Positions 25,413-32,991 of a stretch of DNA of 32,991 bases are shown piece by piece (position 1 is the stretch's first letter; the number at the start of each line of letters is the position of its first letter). The notes under the pieces are model-generated. The model was not told where the DNA came from, did no database searches, and saw only the letters and a program-made list of their open reading frames with translations. The translations under genes were made by a program, and so were the position numbers. The DNA is taken from assembly GCA_014729705.1 (NCBI GenBank), contig WJJK01000031.1, positions 1 to 32,991 on the forward strand, in the 5' to 3' direction. The DNA is from Candidatus Altarchaeales archaeon (GTDB taxonomy: Archaea; Altiarchaeota; Altiarchaeia; IMC4; SCGC-AAA252-I15).

Positions 25413-27133
25413 TGGGATTTCGTATTAAATACGACCAAAAACCAGAGCTCGTCAAGCCTAAATTGGATGACGTAGATATACCGACTGCCCCGGTCATAGA
25501 TCCAGCGCAGATTACCCCTCCTCAGTCTTTTCTTAGACCTCAGGAACAAACCCAGGATGTAGGTCAGGAGGAGTCTGGTAAGGGATACAACTGGCGGAAT
25601 TGGAGTTTAAACTTAAGCTTCTCTGAAATAGAAGGAATCATGGGGGCTGCGGAAAGTGTTCTAGAGGCCCTAGATAGTCTAACTGAGACGCTGTCGGTTT
25701 TCTTGAGACTCCTACGTGTGTTTACTAGTGATTTGAAGTCTATCATGCGTATTCTTAAGACTCTTTTGAAGCAAGTCATAAAACAGCTCCGCGCTTTTGT
25801 AGAGGGTTTTTCTTCTACAGGTGTTCATGCGTCTCTAATAGGGTTTGACGGGTTCGACAAAAGAGATAGTAAGTTTCAGTTTCCTATTAATGGGGGTCTT
25901 AGAGAGTTCGTAGCAAAAGTGAATGAGACATGCTTGAACAGCAAAGACCCGGATGCTCCTAAATACAGCAAACCAGACACGGTTGGTGGTTTTATATTCG
26001 CTATGATTGGTAGTACGAACGACCCTGAGTTCTTAGAGGATATGGTTCATAATTTCAAGATACTTGGTAATTTTTTCAGATTCAGGTTTCCTCTACCAGC
26101 CCCGCCTAAGAACGTAAGAGCAGTCCCCGGGATCTACAGAGATCGAGAGGATGGAGAAAAGAAGCTAGGTGTTAAGATAACGTGGGAAGACCCTCAAACT
26201 CCGATCACTAGGTTCTACATATTCCGTAGTCCCTATAAAGAGGGTGTCGTTAAACAGATAGAAGTGGATGGTGAAGATATAGATATTAGAGTGTTTGAGG
26301 ATGAAGGTTTTCCAGTACATAAGCCTGTGATACCCGGCAGACCGAGATACAGCTATATCGATTTTGATGTCAATCCAGAAGACATATACTACTATAAAGT
26401 TTTCAGTGCTTTAGGGCGCAGCTTCATAGAATCTGATAAAGAAGAAGATCAGGTATACAAAAGGATAGATGCTCCAAACGCTTCTCAAACAGTGAGTGCG
26501 GAACCTCGTCTTTGCATACCCGTATCTGAGTTAGAGAAGTACACACTGCTTGATGAAGACGGAAACGTTGTTAGCCCAATTGATTTAAAGGGAGATTGGT
26601 ACTCTCTTAGTTTACGTACTATGCTCGGTCCGGCTTTTGAAAAGCTCCTAGACAAGATGGACTCAGTTAGCGACCGCCTTCTTGGTATGGTCAATACAAG
26701 TTCAGATGCGATGTCTGATTACGTTAAGACTTTTCAAAGTAAGATAAGGACTTACCTAGATGTTGTAAGGAGAGTGTTGGATATCGTTGATCAGATGCTC
26801 TCTTATCAGCTGCGCGGTAACTTCATTTTGGTAGAGATCTATCCTGAAGTAGGAGGGATAGAAGGCTTTGTTGATAGATTCAATAGAGCAACTGCAGAAG
26901 ATGCAAAGGATCAAGACGGCAACAAGATAGCTACTGCAGGAGACGGTATATCAGACCTGGCTACAGAAGGTGTCATGTTTGGGGTCACCATGGTATACGG
27001 TTTCCCTACGGCGGACAGTGACTATATCAAAGAAAACGTACCTGATAAACAACAGAACAAGTTTGAGGGTAGCCTAGAGGACACGCAGAAGGCCCTTGAA
27101 GCATTCCTTAACATATTAGGACTAGGGGGATAG
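25412..27133 (+). CDS. Tail/baseplate-associated protein with a FnIII-like domain
   Basis: 573 aa, SD GAGGAAG. Internal PAPPKNVRAVPGIY...LGVKITWEDPQTPITRFYIFRSPYK...YSYIDFDVNPEDIYYYKVFSALG matches FnIII strand pattern; flanked by amphipathic helices. Confidence 0.65.
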   Translation: MGFRIKYDQKPELVKPKLDDVDIPTAPVIDPAQITPPQSFLRPQEQTQDVGQEESGKGYNWRNWSLNLSFSEIEGIMGAAESVLEALDSLTETLSVFLRLLRVFTSDLKSIMRILKTLLKQVIKQLRAFVEGFSSTGVHASLIGFDGFDKRDSKFQFPINGGLREFVAKVNETCLNSKDPDAPKYSKPDTVGGFIFAMIGSTNDPEFLEDMVHNFKILGNFFRFRFPLPAPPKNVRAVPGIYRDREDGEKKLGVKITWEDPQTPITRFYIFRSPYKEGVVKQIEVDGEDIDIRVFEDEGFPVHKPVIPGRPRYSYIDFDVNPEDIYYYKVFSALGRSFIESDKEEDQVYKRIDAPNASQTVSAEPRLCIPVSELEKYTLLDEDGNVVSPIDLKGDWYSLSLRTMLGPAFEKLLDKMDSVSDRLLGMVNTSSDAMSDYVKTFQSKIRTYLDVVRRVLDIVDQMLSYQLRGNFILVEIYPEVGGIEGFVDRFNRATAEDAKDQDGNKIATAGDGISDLATEGVMFGVTMVYGFPTADSDYIKENVPDKQQNKFEGSLEDTQKALEAFLNILGLGG

Positions 27134-27134
27134 A

Positions 27135-28565
27135 ATGTCTGATCCCTATCTGAAAAATCCGTATTCATCGAATGATAGCGAGGCTGTTGTAGAGAGCATC
27201 GTAGATATGATGCTTCAAACAGAGGAGCTATACTCTGACCAATTCAATAACTACCTGAGACGCATACACAGGGTGCGTAGGAATATAAAGAGAGAGCAAG
27301 AGAAGCTAAAGCTTTTGCTTGCCGAGAATAATTTGAGTCCTAGTCTCCCTCAATTTTCGAAAGTCTTAGGAGATTACTTATATCCTGATAGTGAGTCTGA
27401 ACCGGCACAGACATACGTAAACCCAGAAGAGTCCTACACAAAGACGCACACGGTACTTGAGGTCTATACACTAAAAGAGATAGCAGCACAGCAGCCCGGG
27501 GTCAATGACGCTATTAGAGACTCCATGGAGCGTATATATAAAGAGCGTAATATGCTCTCCAAGCTGACGTACAAGTTCCATAAGTTGAATAATGTATTCG
27601 GTGAGTCTATAGAGAGAAAAAAGAGCTCTTCTAGCTATAAGGACGTAAAGAAAAAGAATAGAGACATAGCTGTTCTTATATCAGAAGTGCGTAGTTTCCG
27701 GGATGTGATACAGCAGATCCCAGACGAGCTTGCAGCATCAAAAGCAAAAGAGGATTTGAATACAGGAATGAACGTTTATTGTTCAGCTTACATGGTACGT
27801 AAAAAGCAAGTCATAAAAGATGCGGCAGATCTCTCTGAAGACTTCTCTGATGATACCAGTTTGCAGGACACAATAAATGGTTTGCTTGCTATCATGTCTC
27901 TTTCAATGCCTAAGCAGTACACGGGGACCGTAGAGAATAAGAAAAGCATACTCCGTCTTCTTGATGGTGCTTTAACAGATCTAGGTCTTTTACTAGCAGA
28001 CACAATCGGGGAGCTTAATCTTCTTGCAGGATCCTCAGGTATACCTAATGAAAAGGTAGAGAGTATCAGGCGTAATATCATATCGGTTCTTCGTTCACAG
28101 GTTAAGTCCAAGGTAACAACTAAGACAACACGCGATCAGATGCTTGCAGTTAATGACTCTGATATCTCAGAAAAAGTACGTAAGAAAGATCGTTTCGTGA
28201 ACGCTTTGAATAGGATGAGCGATGCGGTGACCCAAGGAGCAGAGGCTATGGGTGAGGTCGCGCAGGAGTTCTCAAAGCGTTTATTTAATACCGCGGTCCT
28301 CTCTTCAGGGTTTCCTGAGACTTTTCAGAAGACTGGATTAGAGGCTTTAAAGGATAACCAAAGAGAGGTAGTGCGTCAGAGGTATGGAGGAGAAATACCT
28401 TTTTGTGATGAGGTGATAGTAATCAATGATGACGGGACTAAAGAGTTCGTTAAGAAAGAAGATGCGACAGAGATAGAGGACGGTACGTACAGGAAGAACT
28501 CAGATCTTAAGAGAAATCAATACTTTGACGAGTTTGGGAGAGACCCAAATGACGTCAATACCTAG
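27135..28565 (+). CDS. Coiled-coil-rich protein of unknown function in the baseplate operon
   Basis: 476 aa, SD GGGGGA, 1 nt after the previous stop. Long charged helical stretches (LRRIHRVRRNIKREQEKLKLLLAENN). Confidence 0.7.
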   Translation: MSDPYLKNPYSSNDSEAVVESIVDMMLQTEELYSDQFNNYLRRIHRVRRNIKREQEKLKLLLAENNLSPSLPQFSKVLGDYLYPDSESEPAQTYVNPEESYTKTHTVLEVYTLKEIAAQQPGVNDAIRDSMERIYKERNMLSKLTYKFHKLNNVFGESIERKKSSSSYKDVKKKNRDIAVLISEVRSFRDVIQQIPDELAASKAKEDLNTGMNVYCSAYMVRKKQVIKDAADLSEDFSDDTSLQDTINGLLAIMSLSMPKQYTGTVENKKSILRLLDGALTDLGLLLADTIGELNLLAGSSGIPNEKVESIRRNIISVLRSQVKSKVTTKTTRDQMLAVNDSDISEKVRKKDRFVNALNRMSDAVTQGAEAMGEVAQEFSKRLFNTAVLSSGFPETFQKTGLEALKDNQREVVRQRYGGEIPFCDEVIVINDDGTKEFVKKEDATEIEDGTYRKNSDLKRNQYFDEFGRDPNDVNT

Positions 28566-28595
28566 AATAATCTTCTAATACTTTGGCCTTATGCT

Positions 28596-29336
28596 ATGTC
28601 TATTGATATCAAGCTACAGAACGCCTGTGACCATCGCATTAATTGGATTCGGTCGGAGTTAGAGACTGATCGTAAGACCATTTTTCTATCGTATCCTATA
28701 GCGTCTACGGCCTCTTTTAAGCTTCGTATCAATAATGTAGTTCTTCCTAAGAGTTCCTACGGATTCAGTAATAGTGAAGAAAGCACTGTAGTAGAGCCTA
28801 CTAGGTATGTAAGTCTTAAGAAAAAATCCAAGCTGAATGACCCCATTATTGAGGCGCAGTATACGACATTTTTGGATTACTGCCCTAAGTGTGTGGGTCT
28901 TAGGTACATAGATGATCTTACGTATGATAAATCCGGAGACCTTAATACGGTACGGAATGAATATCTTCTTGTACAGAATGTTGAGAAGCGTGTTATAACA
29001 GAGTTGGGGAGTAACGTTTTCCACGAGAATATGGGTACTAATCTCCATTCTCTCGTTAATCAAAAAATCCTTGATTTTGACTTAATTCGAAATCAAATCA
29101 CGGACCAGATAATAACTAGTCTTAATCGCCTAAAGGAATCTCAGCGTACCCTTTTAGCATCTAGAAGAGAAGTTTCTGACGGTGAGCTTCTGGACAAAAT
29201 TGGCGAGGTTATTGTAGAGCGGGCTGAAGACCCGACCATTTTGCGTGTTACTGTTACTTTTACGGCACGCAGTGGAAGAACACTTGAATACACGCAGTTC
29301 CTGGAACTGTCTAGACAAAGGGTCGCTTTCGTATGA
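28596..29336 (+). CDS. Baseplate wedge subunit, gp25-like, with CPKC motif
   Basis: YLLVQNVEKRVITELGSNVFHENMGTNLHSLVNQKI...LRVTVTFTARSGRTLEYTQFLEL resembles gp25-like wedge proteins. Overlaps the gp6-like gene by ATGA. Confidence 0.65.
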   Translation: MSIDIKLQNACDHRINWIRSELETDRKTIFLSYPIASTASFKLRINNVVLPKSSYGFSNSEESTVVEPTRYVSLKKKSKLNDPIIEAQYTTFLDYCPKCVGLRYIDDLTYDKSGDLNTVRNEYLLVQNVEKRVITELGSNVFHENMGTNLHSLVNQKILDFDLIRNQITDQIITSLNRLKESQRTLLASRREVSDGELLDKIGEVIVERAEDPTILRVTVTFTARSGRTLEYTQFLELSRQRVAFV

Positions 29337-32300
29337 GCTTAGCTGCTCCAACAATATTATACCCCATGACAGACTGGGTATCTGGCGTTGAAGAGACGTA
29401 CTCTTCTTCAGATCTCGTGCAGATGATATCTGGAGAGATACCTGTAGTCGTCTCTGAGATAGACGACGAAACTATGCTGTCCGTACAGTATCGTTATAAG
29501 GTTTCTTATCCAGGTCAGGCAGGGACATGGTCTTCGTACAGTGAAAGCGGAATCACCGTAGGGGCAACTTCTACGGCTGTTATTGCTGTGCCTTGGTCTC
29601 TTAATACATCTGGTATAATAACTCTAGTAGATAATGCTACGCTAAATCTTCAGTTTAAGACCATAAAACGCAGAAGAATAGTGAATGATGTAGGTCCTAT
29701 ACTTGGAGAGAGTTCAGTATCAAGCCTCGTAGTAAACATAATAGATGAGGATGAGATTGAGGCATCTTCGCAACCCCCAACGGGTGTGGACCTCAAGAGG
29801 GCTAAAGATAGCATTAAGATACGTGTGCCTGCGAATGGTCTGCGCATCAGCGGAGATGGTAATTTTGCGGGGTGTAACTTCTATCTGGCGCTTGAACCCG
29901 GTGGAGGAGAGGATGGATATGCTCTCGCGAACAGTTTCCTTATAACCGACCCAGACTCTGCAGAGACTGTTACCTCTACCATCGAGGAGTCAGAGACTGA
30001 GGACTCAACCAATGACATCACTATCACTACGACGCGTGATAGGACAAGGTTGATCCAGTACTATACACTCTCTATTACAAAGACTGTTTTACGTAGAATG
30101 GTGAATGATGGCTCTATATCTGATGTATTCCTGGCAGACGGGCAGTCAATAGATAGAGACCGAAGGTTTTATTTAGTAGCCACTCTTGTTACGTATGACC
30201 AGGTACTAAATGAAGCCGTTGAGAGTCCTTATTCTTTCGAACAAGAGGGTCAATTTGTAGACTTCCAGACTCAGTACTTGACGCTGCCGTCTAGAAGCCG
30301 TACAGATGTTCTTTTCTCGATTTCCCAGGATATTTTCCAAAATAACGAACTAGTAAGTGTCATACCTGGTTCGGTGTTAAGGGATATTTCAGATCCTGTC
30401 GCTACAGAGTTTGAGCGATTCTACGTCATACAGGATTTTCTTTTTGCCTGTCTTTCGGTAGATACGCTCTTACAGTTTGATGACGCAAACGGTGATGGTA
30501 TAAGTGATAGTCTAGAGGAGAATGTAAGAAAGAGAAAGTTGGCGGACGCTCTCACGATATCTAGTTTTACCCCCCTTCAGAATTTCATAGACCAGCAGTT
30601 CAATAAGATGGGGTCAAACTATGATTTAACACGTAAGGGTTCTCAGAAGGCTCGAGGCACAGTCACGTTTTACATGACACAGAGGCCCACAGAGGATATT
30701 ATTGTCTCTGATGGGACTACGGTCTCAACAGAAGCAGATGTCGATGCAGGAACGCAGGCTACAGAGTTTTTAGTCCAAGGCAGCAAAATTTTGGATGCGG
30801 ATAATCCGGATCCCTTCTACAACCCTGATACAAAACGTTATGAGATAACAGCCAATATAGAAGCTCGCTTTGGTGGGACAGCAGGTAATGTCCCCGCGGG
30901 CACGATAACAATTGTGACTGGGTTGAATCCGTTACTTCGAGTAGAGAATAATTCTCCCACACTATACGGTTCTAATACAGAGACTAACGCACGATTCGCG
31001 ACTCGTATAAAAATGGCCAGAGCTTCTTATGATTCAGGGACAGAAACAGGATATGCCTCTACATCAAACGGTGTCCCGGGGGTACTTGAGGCTCGAGTAG
31101 AAAAGGAAGATGACCCCCTCATGATGCGCGACTATGATGAAGAGTCAAAAAAGCACATTGGGGGTAAAGTAGATATCTATGTAAGAGGAGAGTCTATAAC
31201 TCAAGTAGTAGACCAAGTAGCTTTCAGATATGAATACCCGACCGATACCTTTGGCAACAAGGTAGGGGAGCAGTTTTATGTCACAAACTCCTCTGAGTAT
31301 CGCATCCGTACTAAGAATCCTAATGTAGGTTCTGAGAGTCCTATCGTAATCGTGCATAGTGTTCGCAACGTCACAAGAAATTCTAACTACAGCCTAGACG
31401 GCCTGCGGATTATAGGCGACGGAGACACTATCTTGTTGGATGCGAATCTCACCAACCAGAATATAGGCATGGCTGCATTAGATGTTATCATGGTGGACTA
31501 CAGATATCGCAGCTCAAACGAGCTCATTCTATCTGAGCAGCCTGTAATAGAAGTGGTCTCAGTAACAGATACTAATGATGCTACGATAGATAGCTCGAAA
31601 TACGAGCTTACTAAATCGGAAGATATCCTTCAAAACGGTGAGTCTACAATTGCTAAGGACTCAGTGAAGTTCTACTTCAATGATAGCGATAACATCAATG
31701 AGTTGGTGAGTGTAGAAAACGAAGAGAAGGACATGTTAATCAACGTCCCTGCTAAGCTTAATTTGAAGGGCGTAGACATTGATACTATCGTCGTGAAACC
31801 AGATAATACGGGAACTGGATCGGCCTATCGACTAAATGTGGACTACACAGTAACACCGGGAAGCGTTACCACGTATACCTATATCAGTTTAAAAGATAAT
31901 GGCATGATCCGTAATGGTGACCGCGTTTATGTAGACTATGAAGCTAGTGAGAACTTCAACGTCACATATACTGTCAACAATCTTTTGTCTCAAGTACAGG
32001 ATGCTATCGACAGCATGAAGCATGCTTGTGCGGACACTATTGTTAAGAACGCTGTAGGAAACTACGCAGATTTTGCTTTCAAGGTGGTGGCTAAGACCGG
32101 TACTGACAAGACTCTTCTTAAATCACGCGTGCAGACGGCGCTTGCGAACCTGGTAGGACATCTTAAGATGGGAGACACTCTTACGCAAGGAGCTGTAATA
32201 AATGCTATAGTAGGTGTTAAGGGTGCGAAAGAGATACAGATGCCCATAACTAGGATGATGAAGAGAAACAGCTCCTACATTGTTCTGGATGATATAGGGG

Positions 32301-32710
32301 AGACTACTTTTGAGATATATCAGAAGACGAGTAGAAGTGGGGTGACATCATATCGTTCTGTAAATAGCGTCCTGACTTATAAGACGTCAGATGGAGGGGG
32401 AGATAGCAATCTTTACAGAGCTGTGTATGAAAATAATATACCGTTGACCCTCGTGGATAATGCTTCTCTTGTGTCTTCTGCTTCTGGCAGCGCATATATC
32501 CAGTCTGACGGAAGAATTATAGTCAGTACGACTGATGGTCTGCCCCCACAATCAAAGAGCTATAAGGCGACATATTATACGTTCTATCCTGCTGATGAAA
32601 ATGTTGTGCAAGATATCGAGACTGCCCAAATAGAGTATCTCAGAGTAGATAGTCTTAGCTTAAAGGGCATCGAAATTGTAGATGAGACGATAGTTAAAAG
32701 AGGACTCTAA
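29333..32710 (+). CDS. Baseplate wedge protein, gp6/Baseplate_J-like
   Basis: 1125 aa. KARGTVTFYMTQRPTEDIIVSDGTTVSTEADVDAGTQATEFLVQ...YEITANIEARFGGTAGNVPAGTITIVTGLNPLLRVENNSPTLYGSNTETNARFATRIKMARASYDSGTETGYASTSNGVPGVLEARVE matches the Baseplate_J pattern; follows the gp25-like gene as in other contractile tails. Confidence 0.75.
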   Translation: MSLAAPTILYPMTDWVSGVEETYSSSDLVQMISGEIPVVVSEIDDETMLSVQYRYKVSYPGQAGTWSSYSESGITVGATSTAVIAVPWSLNTSGIITLVDNATLNLQFKTIKRRRIVNDVGPILGESSVSSLVVNIIDEDEIEASSQPPTGVDLKRAKDSIKIRVPANGLRISGDGNFAGCNFYLALEPGGGEDGYALANSFLITDPDSAETVTSTIEESETEDSTNDITITTTRDRTRLIQYYTLSITKTVLRRMVNDGSISDVFLADGQSIDRDRRFYLVATLVTYDQVLNEAVESPYSFEQEGQFVDFQTQYLTLPSRSRTDVLFSISQDIFQNNELVSVIPGSVLRDISDPVATEFERFYVIQDFLFACLSVDTLLQFDDANGDGISDSLEENVRKRKLADALTISSFTPLQNFIDQQFNKMGSNYDLTRKGSQKARGTVTFYMTQRPTEDIIVSDGTTVSTEADVDAGTQATEFLVQGSKILDADNPDPFYNPDTKRYEITANIEARFGGTAGNVPAGTITIVTGLNPLLRVENNSPTLYGSNTETNARFATRIKMARASYDSGTETGYASTSNGVPGVLEARVEKEDDPLMMRDYDEESKKHIGGKVDIYVRGESITQVVDQVAFRYEYPTDTFGNKVGEQFYVTNSSEYRIRTKNPNVGSESPIVIVHSVRNVTRNSNYSLDGLRIIGDGDTILLDANLTNQNIGMAALDVIMVDYRYRSSNELILSEQPVIEVVSVTDTNDATIDSSKYELTKSEDILQNGESTIAKDSVKFYFNDSDNINELVSVENEEKDMLINVPAKLNLKGVDIDTIVVKPDNTGTGSAYRLNVDYTVTPGSVTTYTYISLKDNGMIRNGDRVYVDYEASENFNVTYTVNNLLSQVQDAIDSMKHACADTIVKNAVGNYADFAFKVVAKTGTDKTLLKSRVQTALANLVGHLKMGDTLTQGAVINAIVGVKGAKEIQMPITRMMKRNSSYIVLDDIGETTFEIYQKTSRSGVTSYRSVNSVLTYKTSDGGGDSNLYRAVYENNIPLTLVDNASLVSSASGSAYIQSDGRIIVSTTDGLPPQSKSYKATYYTFYPADENVVQDIETAQIEYLRVDSLSLKGIEIVDETIVKRGL

Positions 32711-32713
32711 ATC

Positions 32714-32991
32714 ATGGCCAAGAATTTAGGCGAAGGCGTGTCCACTGTTCTTAATGCTGAAGGTTACGCATTCGATAAAGTAGTTTTTCAGAAGGGTAAG
32801 CCCCCGTTCGATGCGGAGCTTAACCTCGCACAAGAACTGCAGGAAATAATCACTCAGAGATCGACGGCTCATCTTCCTTCGGGATGGCTTAGCTATCGCC
32901 CCTATTATACCTCTAATACTCTTCAGAATAGCTTCTATACCCAAAATCCCACAGGGGCAAAGCCTGAGGTAGCTTTGGTAAATGGGTGGCC
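32714..32991 (+). CDS. Baseplate/tail protein, N-terminal part (3' end outside window)
   Basis: Frame open from ATG 32714 to the window end: MAKNLGEGVSTVLNAEGYAFDKVVFQKGKPPFDAELNLAQELQEIITQRSTAHLPSGWLSYRPYYTSN... Preceded by GGAC and starts 3 nt after the gp6-like stop. Confidence 0.6.
   Translation, partial: MAKNLGEGVSTVLNAEGYAFDKVVFQKGKPPFDAELNLAQELQEIITQRSTAHLPSGWLSYRPYYTSNTLQNSFYTQNPTGAKPEVALVNGW

Noticed and set aside
1-32991. tRNA genes, transposases, integrases, toxin-antitoxin or defence genes
   Set aside because: None recognised on either strand; all well-supported ORFs fit tail structural roles or are unknowns within the tail operon.

Overview
This window reads as a contiguous, entirely plus-strand structural cassette for a long contractile (myovirus-type) tail. 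It is most likely from a large phage or prophage; host and taxonomy cannot be determined from sequence alone. Gene order: tail sheath (3' part, open at the left edge) - Lys/Glu-rich protein of unknown role - probable tail tube - AT-rich 0.2 kb regulatory-looking gap - two probable tail-assembly chaperone genes - 1023-aa tape measure - two paralogous tail/baseplate proteins (the second with an M23/LytM-like C-terminal domain) - gp27-like hub - gp5-like spike with a beta-prism-like C-terminus - 205-aa protein made of three tandem repeats - giant 3139-aa protein - possible small overlapping ORF - 573-aa protein with a FnIII-like domain - 476-aa coiled-coil-rich protein - gp25-like wedge protein with a CPKC motif - gp6/Baseplate_J-like protein - 5' part of another baseplate/tail gene. 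No tRNA, rRNA, CRISPR array or transposon was recognised. The best leads are the giant protein with its internal repeats (one family resembles the layout of flagellar hook-IN motifs), the degenerate M23-like domain in a baseplate-region protein, the triple-repeat protein next to the spike, and an in-frame A_AAA_AAG heptamer followed directly by a perfect hairpin in the first chaperone gene. All functional names come from motif recognition and gene order; no database search was run.
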